A DNA stretch of 56,034 nt from a virus: positions 1 to 56,034 of the IMG/VR virus record IMGVR_UViG_3300033233_000048; one strand, written 5' to 3'. How positions within the stretch are numbered: the first letter of the stretch is position 1; each line of letters starts with the position of its first letter. Below, one piece after another: positions 49,444 through 56,034 of this stretch. Both the position numbers and the translations under genes were made by a program. The notes below the pieces were generated by a model. It did no database searches and was not told where the DNA came from. It saw only the letters and a program-made list of their open reading frames with translations.

Positions 49444-49487
49444 GGACAAGGCGACGGGCATGGGCACAACATCTCATCGCCTTGTCC
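49444..49487 (+). promoter_or_regulatory. 5' leader hairpin
   Basis: GGACAAGGCGA (49444-49454) and TCGCCTTGTCC (49477-49487) are a perfect 11-bp inverted repeat starting at the predicted transcript start. The 258-base gap 49265-49522 contains this, the promoters and nothing else. The stem could protect the mRNA or act as a control element. Confidence 0.75.
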
Positions 49488-49522
49488 ACCGATGACTATA
49501 TGGTCCACGCACGAGGTAAGAA

Positions 49523-49741
49523 ATGGCGAAAATCTATTCAGCACGAAAGGCCGGCGTAATTCTCGGGATTCCACATCTTGAAGTTATTCGCCGAATCCAC
49601 AAGGGAGATATCAAGGCCAGGAAGCTCGACTGGAACTGGTTGATTACCGATGAGGCGATTGAAGAAGCCAAACAGAGTGACTGGTATAAGCGGCGGATCG
49701 AACGACAGGGACACCGAGAAGTTACTTCAGCTACCTCGTAA
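49523..49741 (+). CDS. Excisionase/MerR-like HTH protein
   Basis: A 72-residue winged-helix DNA-binding protein: SARKAGVILGIPHLEVIRRI and the wing KARKLDWNWLIT are the pattern of helix-turn-helix_17 excisionases. No integrase is present, so it likely serves as a transcriptional regulator, possibly of the class II promoters. AGGTAAG lies upstream. It is the first gene rightward of the divergent promoters. Confidence 0.8.
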   Translation: MAKIYSARKAGVILGIPHLEVIRRIHKGDIKARKLDWNWLITDEAIEEAKQSDWYKRRIERQGHREVTSATS

Positions 49742-49753
49742 TTCCATATTCTG

Positions 49754-51685
49754 ATGGAAGAACGGGTCGTGCGGCTGCTTTCCGCCGTGTGGGGTGGTCG
49801 ATCTGGGTATGTGTTCTTACCATATAAATCGCAAGATGACATTTGGCATGAAACACCTGGTATTCCATATAGTGGTTCTTTACCAAGGCTAAACATCACT
49901 CAACACGTAGACCAATACTTTTGTCCAGTAGTATTCAGCAAACCACATAGGAAGAAAGAATATGCCCTACCTGCGGATTTTCTCTGGGCAGATCTTGATC
50001 CTGTCCACCCAGATCAGTGTAGACTCCGCCCGTCTGTTGCTTGGGAATCAAGCCCAGGTCGGTATCAGGCTCTCTGGTTCCTTACTAATGAAGTCGCTCC
50101 AGAAGAAGCCGCTGCCCTCTCTAAACGGATCGCTTATGCTGATGGGGGAGACAAAGGCGGATGGGATCTTACCCAAGTTTTACGGCTCCCTGGAACCCAT
50201 AACTTTAAGTATGAAACTGCTCCAGAAGTTCGACTCCTTTGGGCCAAATCTAGATCATATGCCGTCGAAGAAATCAAAGGGGCGTATCCACCGGTCAATG
50301 GAGAAACACCTTCAGAAGTTAGTGAATCTTGGCCGGAAGTAGATGAATCAATCATTCAGTCGGCTATTTCATCATTGCCGATTGGATATCGTCGGCGTCT
50401 CATGCAAGATACCGCAGGCGCTGACCGTTCTTTAGAATTACAGAAGTTGACACGGGACTTGGTACGCTTCGGCGTAGCCCACGAGATCGTTCTTCTCATC
50501 ATCCAACGAAGTACTTGGAACAAATTTCATAACCGAGCTGATGAGAAACTACAACTTCAGAAACAATTATCATCTGCCATAGTTGCAGTCGAGGCAAGAG
50601 CTAAGAAACCCAAAGCAGAAGCTCCTCAGCTAGAACAGATTGAAGACATGAGAGTTCACCATTGGGCGGACTTCATGCAGATTCCTACTCATTTGAGGTG
50701 GTTAATTGATGACTCTTGGGTTGACGGGTCCGTGGGGTTTATTTCAGGAAGAAGTAAATCCTATAAGACTTGGATTGCGCTTGATCTTGCACTCTCTCTT
50801 GTGTCAGGGGTTCCATTCCTTGGTAGGTATTCAGTCAGGAAAACTGGTCCTGTATTACTCATCCAGGAAGAGGATCCGGCGTCTGTTCTTCAAGAACGTT
50901 TAAGACTGATTGGTAAAACTAAGGGAATGCTTCCCAAAGTAGTGGAAGCTCGTTCTGACTTCGTCAAGGTAGAGTATCCGGATTATCCACTTCATATCAT
51001 CAACTTGCAGAGCTTCAGTTTAGGTTCCACAGAGAAAGTGGCTCAGGTTAGAAAGTTAATAGCAGAGATCAATCCGGTGATGGTAATCCTCGACCCCCTG
51101 ATCGTAATGCTCGGTCAAGGGGTCGATGAGTATAAGGCGAATGAAGTTTCAGCCGTTCTCCAATCAGTTAAGATGTGGCGAGAAGAGTTCGGTTGTTCAG
51201 TTCTGATTGTGCATCACTGGAATAAAGGAAAAACTGAAGAGGGGGAACAATTCGCTCAACATATGTATGGATCATTCGCCTTCCACGCTTGGCTAGAGAG
51301 TGCTTTACATGTGATGCCAGTCATTGAGGAAGAACAAGAACGTATTGACACAGTGATTGTAGAGAGAGAATTCAAAGCTGCACCATCTGGACAGAGTTTG
51401 AAACTACGATTCGCTATTGATTCTGTGAAAGAATACAGTTACTCAGTTGTATTTGAAGATGACATTCGTGTTGGATCAAAAGAACAAGTCATCCTTGATA
51501 TGATTACTCAAGCCGGAGCCTCTACTACACCAGAGATCGTCGCAGCCACAGGGTTCAGACGCCCAGATGTGGTAGAGATGGCTGGAAGGCTCGTTAGGGC
51601 GAAACTCTTGATGGGACGGAAGGGCGGAGGTCGGAATAACCCAACAGTCTACTGGCTTCCTGATCAGAAAGCTCCATCTAGTTGA
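49754..51685 (+). CDS. Primase-helicase (AEP-like primase + RepA-type ATPase)
   Basis: A 643-residue protein. The N-terminal 190 residues resemble a RepB/AEP primase: FLWADLDPV (metal-binding D-x-D) and SSPGRYQALWFLT, followed by GGWDLTQVLRLPGTHNFKY. About 305-520 form a hexameric RepA/AAA_25 helicase with P-loop SGRSKSYKTW near 329-338 and Walker B MVILDPL near 443. The last 80 residues look like a winged helix. It is the phage replicative primase-helicase for the polymerase made leftward. Confidence 0.88.
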   Translation: MEERVVRLLSAVWGGRSGYVFLPYKSQDDIWHETPGIPYSGSLPRLNITQHVDQYFCPVVFSKPHRKKEYALPADFLWADLDPVHPDQCRLRPSVAWESSPGRYQALWFLTNEVAPEEAAALSKRIAYADGGDKGGWDLTQVLRLPGTHNFKYETAPEVRLLWAKSRSYAVEEIKGAYPPVNGETPSEVSESWPEVDESIIQSAISSLPIGYRRRLMQDTAGADRSLELQKLTRDLVRFGVAHEIVLLIIQRSTWNKFHNRADEKLQLQKQLSSAIVAVEARAKKPKAEAPQLEQIEDMRVHHWADFMQIPTHLRWLIDDSWVDGSVGFISGRSKSYKTWIALDLALSLVSGVPFLGRYSVRKTGPVLLIQEEDPASVLQERLRLIGKTKGMLPKVVEARSDFVKVEYPDYPLHIINLQSFSLGSTEKVAQVRKLIAEINPVMVILDPLIVMLGQGVDEYKANEVSAVLQSVKMWREEFGCSVLIVHHWNKGKTEEGEQFAQHMYGSFAFHAWLESALHVMPVIEEEQERIDTVIVEREFKAAPSGQSLKLRFAIDSVKEYSYSVVFEDDIRVGSKEQVILDMITQAGASTTPEIVAATGFRRPDVVEMAGRLVRAKLLMGRKGGGRNNPTVYWLPDQKAPSS

Positions 51686-51710
51686 CAAACCGACTGAGAT
51701 TATATATAAT
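51682..51710 (+). promoter_or_regulatory. Class I promoter
   Basis: TTGACA (51682-51687) with AACCGACT, 17 bases and TATAAT (51705-51710). It begins at the stop of the primase gene. A GACGG/CCGTC hairpin follows near 51721-51739. It serves the small-gene operon that continues round the junction. Confidence 0.92.
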
Positions 51711-51762
51711 AGAAAGACTGGACGGACGCATGGACCGTCAAAAGAAGAGAAGGAGAGGCGGT

Positions 51763-52047
51763 TTGTTAACAGCTATGATGGAACGACAAGTAGATGTTAA
51801 ATCTCTACTTAAATCAGTCAGAGAGATAGAAGATAAAACTGTCTTAATTGCAGTAGCTGGTAACAATGGATATGATGATGAGATAATTACTGCTCTTATT
51901 CTCGCTTTCGTAGAGAATGGAGAAGACCCAGAACGACAAATTGTTGTCCCTGACCTTCTGTGGGCTGGAGCTTTACTTGATCATCTTGATACTCAAGGAT
52001 TTGAGATAACGAGGAAAAAGCTTAAGAGGCCCGAGAATGACCGATGA
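51763..52047 (+). CDS. Hypothetical protein
   Basis: A 94-residue protein starting at TTG 51763, with AGGAG at 51751-51755. The frame is open further up but this would include the promoter. It is alpha/beta (TVLIAVAGNNGYDDEIITAL) without known motif. It begins the run of small early genes. Confidence 0.6.
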   Translation: MLTAMMERQVDVKSLLKSVREIEDKTVLIAVAGNNGYDDEIITALILAFVENGEDPERQIVVPDLLWAGALLDHLDTQGFEITRKKLKRPENDR

Positions 52048-52264
52048 ATTTGTCACTAAAGAAGAATTTACCAAGTTCCGCAGAATATTGATAAGACATC
52101 TCGACAAACGATTCGGCGAAGTATTCGAAAAGATGGCTGAGTACGATGATGCCGAAACACGAGTAGCTGATGAAGCCATGGAGAAAGCAGACCGAGCAGT
52201 TCGCCTTGGACGAAGAATTGAGAAGAAGTTGAATGAACATATGAGCGATCACACAGATGTCTGA
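52037..52264 (+). CDS. Coiled-coil small protein
   Basis: A 75-residue highly charged protein, predicted almost entirely helical with heptad-like spacing (FGEVFEKMAEYDDAETRVAD). It overlaps the previous gene by 11 bases and the next by 8. Function unknown. Confidence 0.6.
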   Translation: MTDEFVTKEEFTKFRRILIRHLDKRFGEVFEKMAEYDDAETRVADEAMEKADRAVRLGRRIEKKLNEHMSDHTDV

Positions 52265-52556
52265 AGGCCGATCTCTTCGAGGTCTCATAGAAGATCCAAG
52301 TACTCATCTTATTACTCGAATGCATATCGCGGTAGTAAGTAGTGCTTACCCAACTCAGAACTTGTTTGCTGCTAATATGGCAGGTTTCGAAGAGGGATTA
52401 GCATTAGCCCTCGCCAGCCCAATGCTCGCGAAGCGAATTCTTGGAGATTTTTTAAATCATCAACCTGAAGCTTTCACAACTGACCTGGCTCTCCAAATTG
52501 ACGATTATGTTAAACTCTGGGATGAAGAAAAGAATAGATCTAATGGACATATTTGA
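52257..52556 (+). CDS. Hypothetical protein
   Basis: A 99-residue helical protein with Ala/Leu-rich middle (FEEGLALALASPMLAKRIL). It overlaps both neighbours. No family is recognised. Confidence 0.6.
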   Translation: MSEGRSLRGLIEDPSTHLITRMHIAVVSSAYPTQNLFAANMAGFEEGLALALASPMLAKRILGDFLNHQPEAFTTDLALQIDDYVKLWDEEKNRSNGHI

Positions 52557-52638
52557 ACTCACAGAGGTAGTAGTTCTAGTGACTATTCTTTTAGTTCTTA
52601 TCATGATCATGAAGGATAACATCTCTAGCCATGAATGA
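52543..52638 (+). CDS. 31-aa single-span membrane micro-protein
   Basis: A 31-residue frame. Residues 8-23 (EVVVLVTILLVLIMIM) form one transmembrane helix, bracketed by an acidic N-terminus and KDNISSHE. Its ends overlap the genes on both sides by 14 and 8 bases, as others in this operon do. It may target a host membrane protein. Function unknown. Confidence 0.5.
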   Translation: MDIFELTEVVVLVTILLVLIMIMKDNISSHE

Positions 52639-52816
52639 TAAACTTGATACAAAGTATCGTGGAAGAACCTCAGAGGCTCCACTTCATACAGTTGGAGTAG
52701 ATACAGAAGTTTATCGCCTGATTCTGCAACGTCGGAATGAGCTACGGAATGATTTCTATCCAGAGAAGATAACTATGGGCCAGGCTTTGAGAAGCATGCT
52801 GAAGATGTCATGGTAG
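52631..52816 (+). CDS. Hypothetical protein
   Basis: A 61-residue protein; the second half (VDTEVYRLILQRRNELRND) looks like a ribbon-helix-helix or short helical module. Start overlaps the membrane micro-protein. No family recognised. Confidence 0.55.
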   Translation: MNDKLDTKYRGRTSEAPLHTVGVDTEVYRLILQRRNELRNDFYPEKITMGQALRSMLKMSW

Positions 52817-53490
52817 AGATAGATTACACTCAACTGTGGCAAGAAGAATATGGTCCACACGCGAGAGAAAGAGATCCAAGAGATAAAGATAGGAGGAATT
52901 ACTTGGGCGATGATCATGTGAACCCATTGATGAGGCCGACGGTTCAGAAACTTTACAATAAACTCTGGTCAATGAAGATTCTTCATGATCAGGATAACAG
53001 AGTTCATATCCTCCAACGCCTGGCTGTGGAGCTAGATCCGCCACATCTTGCAGAATTGATCTGGCAATTGCAAGGTCGGCTCTACTACAAGCTGGGTTAT
53101 ATCTCTACAGCTGAGGAAAAAGGATGGCCAGTACTCCACTTTGGAGATGCTAAATGGCCGTGGCAGTGGGGGGAAGAGCCTAAGCTTCCATTGGCGGAGC
53201 CCCTAGTTTCTGATGGCGGCGCCCATGTTGAAGTCATTGGAACAGATCTCACTGGATCAGTTGATCTAGAAGCTGGTATCAAGAATGGTTTACTCAATAT
53301 CATCAAGGAACATACTCCAATATTCGGCGCACAGAAAGTAGTTTGTTATTGTGATAAAGAATATCATGGGCGAGTAGAATGGGCTAATCATCTCCGAGTT
53401 AAGATTTGGAGTTACTTGGAAAATGAATCCATTGTCGGATTGGAAAGATCCGTGCCCGAGATGCGGACGACCGAAGTCAATCAAAGCTGA
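52810..53490 (+). CDS. Hypothetical protein
   Basis: A 226-residue protein, the largest of the small-gene block. It has a helical N-terminal half (PTVQKLYNKLWSMKILHDQ) and a Trp/Pro-rich middle (KWPWQWGEEPKLPLAEP). I recognise no family or active site. Start overlaps the previous gene by 7 bases. Confidence 0.6.
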   Translation: MVEIDYTQLWQEEYGPHARERDPRDKDRRNYLGDDHVNPLMRPTVQKLYNKLWSMKILHDQDNRVHILQRLAVELDPPHLAELIWQLQGRLYYKLGYISTAEEKGWPVLHFGDAKWPWQWGEEPKLPLAEPLVSDGGAHVEVIGTDLTGSVDLEAGIKNGLLNIIKEHTPIFGAQKVVCYCDKEYHGRVEWANHLRVKIWSYLENESIVGLERSVPEMRTTEVNQS

Positions 53491-53548
53491 TGTTTGTATC
53501 GTATGTTATAAGGAGAAGAGAAATGGTAGAACCTATCCAAAGTCGTGA
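53423..53548 (+). CDS. Mini zinc-ribbon protein (41 aa)
   Basis: A 41-residue frame overlapping the end of the gene before and the start of the next. CPRC (residues 11-14) and CIVC (25-28) form a tight zinc ribbon with many basic residues. One of the repeated mini zinc proteins. Confidence 0.6.
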   Translation: MNPLSDWKDPCPRCGRPKSIKADVCIVCYKEKRNGRTYPKS

Positions 53549-53834
53549 AGTTTTTGGAAATGTCTCTGCTTCATTAGGAGATGCACCAATTCATACAGCG
53601 AATGGTCATAAACAATGCGCCTATTACATTCCTCCACCTGAACTATCAGATGATCCAATTACTGAATCAAAGTGGCTACAGTGCCCACATGGACGAGAAG
53701 CTGATGGGGCTTTCTATTCCGAAGACTACATCAAAGAGTTGAAATTAGCCTGCCATAGACTACTTCATGAACTTGATACAAGTCGATCATTCACTACAAC
53801 AGCCGTTGAAGACGTTAGAAAGTTGACAGTCTAA
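53523..53834 (+). CDS. Hypothetical protein
   Basis: A 103-residue protein read from ATG 53523 with AAGGAGAAG upstream; the frame is open from 53490. It has CAYYIPPPELS and LQCPHG segments but no recognised family. Confidence 0.6.
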   Translation: MVEPIQSREVFGNVSASLGDAPIHTANGHKQCAYYIPPPELSDDPITESKWLQCPHGREADGAFYSEDYIKELKLACHRLLHELDTSRSFTTTAVEDVRKLTV

Positions 53835-54055
53835 TGGATACTAGAACTGGTGAGATTCGTCAACTCAAGAATGGTGAAGAACCAAAGGAAGATGAAGTCG
53901 AACTCACTAATGAACAACTAGAAGAAAGCATCAATCTAAGTCCACAGGAGAGAGTAGCCTGGTGGGCTGGAAGAGTACGGGGTAAGGATCGAAAAGCCGC
54001 TCATCGTGGTCAACATGCGAAAGCAAAGATGAAGAGACGAGCTAAGAAGAGATGA
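53834..54055 (+). CDS. Hypothetical protein with basic tail
   Basis: A 73-residue protein with an acidic N-terminal half and a strongly basic C-terminus (RGQHAKAKMKRRAKKR), which could bind nucleic acid. Coupled to its neighbours by one- and four-base overlaps. Confidence 0.6.
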   Translation: MDTRTGEIRQLKNGEEPKEDEVELTNEQLEESINLSPQERVAWWAGRVRGKDRKAAHRGQHAKAKMKRRAKKR

Positions 54056-54263
54056 ACAGACAGCTATTATCTCCGAAAGAATTAGCCGTTCTCGCCGCTT
54101 TTATGGGCGTCTGAGTGATCAAAGTGAAGTAGCCCATTCTCTCCATATGTCTCTACATACTGTGAAAAATCATCTATCTACTATCTATGCTAAACTGGGT
54201 GTTTATAAGAATATTGATGCTTTTCGAGTTGTTGGTTGGCTTAAAATCCCAGAAGAATTATAA
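54052..54263 (+). pseudogene. LuxR-type HTH gene broken by a frameshift
   Basis: ATG 54052, in an ATGA overlap, encodes LLSPKELAVLAAFMGV and stops at TGA 54112-54114. Continuing in the -1 frame from CTG 54111 gives LSDQSEVAHSLHMSLHTVKN then HLSTIYAKLGV, up to TAA 54261-54263. Joined, they make a complete LuxR/GerE DNA-binding domain of about 70 residues with the usual L-x-x-x-E-x-x-V-L and T-V-K-N-H. A missing base at 54111 restores one frame. It could be a real mutation, an assembly error or a programmed shift. Confidence 0.65.
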
Positions 54264-54436
54264 TGGCTGACTTCTGTATCTGTGATGCACAACTACAACC
54301 ACATGATCGTATGCCGTGGGTTTGTCCCCTTCCTGAAGACTTTTCATGGATCACTGCCAGCCGTGAACTCAGGCATGAAGCAGCTGAACGAATTCTGTTG
54401 AACGAACCAGAAGAGATGGAGAGAATTGATGGCTAG
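54263..54436 (+). CDS. Hypothetical small protein (57 aa)
   Basis: A 57-residue frame starting in a TAATG overlap with the broken LuxR gene. It contains CIC and a further Cys near residue 21, then a helical acidic half (SRELRHEAAERILLNEPEEM). No family is recognised. Confidence 0.5.
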   Translation: MADFCICDAQLQPHDRMPWVCPLPEDFSWITASRELRHEAAERILLNEPEEMERIDG

Positions 54437-54446
54437 AGCAGTATGA

Positions 54447-54833
54447 ATGAGTATTATGATGGCTATTATCATAGTTGATGAAAAATTACGTCAGCTCACA
54501 TTTCGTATCAATTCTGATGGACGAACTGTTAGATCTCAGGATTTGATCATTGATCGAGCTGATATAGAACGTGAAGCTATCGAGCGCCGAAATGCTGAAG
54601 CCGATGCGATCCTCGACCAGCCAGATGTTCAAGCAGCGATGAAAGCATTCATTGCCAAGAAGGAAGCGAAGTTAGTGGCTGAGGCTGTTGTTCGCGTCCT
54701 TCGCGAGCTGGCCGACGAGGTGGCGGGGCTTCATGATGATTACAACAAGACGGGCGAGTCCGGTTGGATTGGGCGTTCTGACGTGATTGGCCTCATCGCC
54801 GCGAAGGCCGAAGTCGAAGGAATGACGTTGTGA
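54447..54833 (+). CDS. Hypothetical protein sharing a repeat module
   Basis: A 128-residue protein. After about residue 49 there is an AEADAILDQPDVQAAMKAF module followed by AKKEAKLVAEAV that recurs in the next gene. Composition changes from AT-rich to GC-rich within this gene, near base 54,690, marking the left edge of the final GC-rich island. Function unknown. Confidence 0.6.
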   Translation: MSIMMAIIIVDEKLRQLTFRINSDGRTVRSQDLIIDRADIEREAIERRNAEADAILDQPDVQAAMKAFIAKKEAKLVAEAVVRVLRELADEVAGLHDDYNKTGESGWIGRSDVIGLIAAKAEVEGMTL

Positions 54834-54928
54834 CCGAAGCCGGGAAGCTGCTGATAGTTGGTGCCGGTCATGGCTCGCACCGACCGGGTTACACCTGCCT
54901 GGAGTGTGAGCGCCAAAAGGAGAGACTG

Positions 54929-55312
54929 ATGACTGATCCCATCGACCTGCTCGACGAAGCCTCGTGGCTCGACGGCGATGCTCCCACCGCCGTCGAAGAG
55001 GACCGGCCCGTGGCGCTTGCTGTTGACTTCAGCCGCACCGTGGGTGACCTTCGCCACCTCATCGCCCTGGCCCAAGACGCGGAGCAGCTGCGGGCGGCCG
55101 TCACTGCCATCGAGGCCGAGGCCGTCGCCAACCGAGACGCCGAGGCGGACGCCATCCTCGACCAGCCCGACATACAGGCGGCGATGAAGGCGTATTTCGC
55201 CAAGAAGGACGCAAAGCTTGTAGCCGAGGCCGTTGCCGCCGAGCGCGCCCGCATCGTGGGCGACCTTCGCCGCCTCCTCGCCCTGCGTATCATCAAAGGA
55301 GAGACACCATGA
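54929..55312 (+). CDS. Hypothetical protein, paralogous module
   Basis: A 127-residue protein when started at ATG 54929 with AAAGGAGAG; GTG 54830 in the same frame, overlapping the stop before, would add a 33-residue stretch with CLEC. It shares AEADAILDQPDIQAAMKAY and AKKDAKLVAEAV with the preceding protein. GC-rich codons. Probably helical; no family is recognised. Confidence 0.55.
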   Translation: MTDPIDLLDEASWLDGDAPTAVEEDRPVALAVDFSRTVGDLRHLIALAQDAEQLRAAVTAIEAEAVANRDAEADAILDQPDIQAAMKAYFAKKDAKLVAEAVAAERARIVGDLRRLLALRIIKGETP

Positions 55313-55662
55313 CCGATGACCGAGGCGCGGCGGCGCTAGTCAGGCTAATCCACAGGTTCTGGGATGACCTACCCAAAATCCAAGCCGACTACGAGGGCTG
55401 GCCTGCTGCCTTCGATAGCGCGCTCGCCGCTGCCATCCTTGGCGAGCACGGCGTGTTCCTGCCGGATGGCGCCGCGACGCGAGCCTTCACGACATGGTTG
55501 GAGTCCGATGAGCCGAGCGCGCAGGCCGAAGTCGAGCGGCTACGCGCAGCGCTGGAATACATCCGAGATGAGCTCGGTGTACCAGGCCCGGGCTATCCGA
55601 TGCCGATTGCGAACGCTGCAAACCGGGCTCGCGCCGCCCTCGCCCCGGAGCCGAAGCCATGA
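55309..55662 (+). CDS. Hypothetical protein in GC-rich island
   Basis: A 117-residue helical, Ala-rich protein with AAAGGAGAG upstream, overlapping the previous stop (ATGA). Contains VERLRAALEYIRDE, coiled coil-like. No family is recognised. Confidence 0.6.
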   Translation: MTDDRGAAALVRLIHRFWDDLPKIQADYEGWPAAFDSALAAAILGEHGVFLPDGAATRAFTTWLESDEPSAQAEVERLRAALEYIRDELGVPGPGYPMPIANAANRARAALAPEPKP

Positions 55663-55931
55663 GCGACGCCGAGCTGGAGGCCATTCGGACACGGCTCGCC
55701 AAGCACGATGATTGTTGGGTTTCTGCCGACGACATCCGTGATTGCCTGGGTGAGGCGCAACACGACCGCCGCATCCTCCTCGCCCGCCTCGATGCCACCG
55801 AGGTCCGCGAGCGGGCGCTGCGGGATTTCCTGTGGCGAGTATGGACGAGATGGCCGGTTGATGCATTGCCCGAGAAAATGCTGGTCGAGGCCGAAGCCCT
55901 CCTCGCCGAGCCGACCGGGGGACCACAATGA
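55659..55931 (+). CDS. Hypothetical protein in GC-rich island
   Basis: A 90-residue helical, charged protein in an ATGA overlap with both neighbours. Its stop overlaps the start of the DUF2493 gene at 55928, which is base 21 at the other end, proving an operon across the junction. The GC-rich island ends at its last codons. Confidence 0.6.
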   Translation: MSDAELEAIRTRLAKHDDCWVSADDIRDCLGEAQHDRRILLARLDATEVRERALRDFLWRVWTRWPVDALPEKMLVEAEALLAEPTGGPQ

Positions 55932-56034
55932 AAGTCATTGTTTGTGGGGATCGAAACTGGATTAATCGAGACTTCATTTATTCCACTTTAGATAAGTATC
56001 CAATCACCGAGCTCATCGAAGGTGGAGCCAATGG
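55908..56034. repeat. Right copy of the 127-bp terminal direct repeat
   Basis: Identical to bases 1-127, including the first 107 bases of the DUF2493 gene. It confirms closure; one copy should be removed to give the unique sequence of 55,907 bp. Confidence 0.95.

Noticed and set aside
49523-49741. Excisionase implying a temperate phage
   Set aside because: No integrase, attachment site or CI-like repressor is recognised; the HTH type is also common in plain regulators.

Overview
The window is a complete, circularly closed genome of a tailed dsDNA phage (Caudoviricetes). The first 127 bases recur exactly as the last 127, so the unique genome is 55,907 bp and the DUF2493 gene at base 21 continues an operon entering from the right end. 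The gene set fits a siphovirus: HK97-type head genes, a major tail protein, a -1 frameshifted tail assembly chaperone, a long tape measure protein and no sheath. No integrase or CI-type repressor is recognisable, so a virulent lifestyle is likely. The host is unknown. Promoters match the bacterial sigma-70 consensus closely, one small gene (3528) resembles a family I recall from actinophages, and the core genome is moderately AT-rich with four GC-rich islands and one tRNA-Leu(UAA), which would fit a host richer in GC than the phage.

Layout. (1) 49,407 through the right end and round to about 9,500, plus strand: early region. It starts with an excisionase-like HTH protein and a primase-helicase, then many small overlapping genes, at least a dozen encoding tiny zinc-ribbon proteins, and a RuvB-like ATPase. 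Recurrent TTGACA-17-TATAAT promoters drive it, several sharing the extension TTGACAAACCGACT. (2) 7,430-10,101: gene-poor, with structured RNA and a terminator, an iteron-like repeat field with an AT-rich stretch (candidate origin), a GC-rich gene island, and two 31-bp direct repeats upstream of the terminase genes (candidate packaging or late-control sites). (3) 10,102-37,476, plus strand: packaging, a lysis cassette unusually placed between terminase and portal, head, a large glycosyltransferase fusion, tail and adhesion genes. (4) 37,488-49,379, minus strand: tRNA-Leu, VRR-NUC nuclease, SSB-like protein, Sak4-like ATPase, Cas4/RecB-like nuclease, endonuclease VII, a UDG-DNA polymerase fusion, dCMP deaminase, two thymidylate-synthase-fold enzymes, dUTPase, RlpA-like protein, dNMP kinase and SNF2 helicase.

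How it may work together. Divergent promoters around 49,350-49,435 launch the replication operon leftward and primase/early genes rightward. The minus-strand operon joins DNA synthesis, recombination and pyrimidine metabolism. Its two TS-fold enzymes both carry Asp at the position that distinguishes dCMP hydroxymethylases from dUMP-using ThyA. With the dNMP kinase, dCMP deaminase, dUTPase and the uracil-DNA glycosylase fused to the polymerase, this suggests a modified-pyrimidine genome (inference). The structural region carries a GT2-TPR-methyltransferase-GT4 fusion that could glycosylate virion proteins or modified bases, and a fibre-like protein of 24 repeats.
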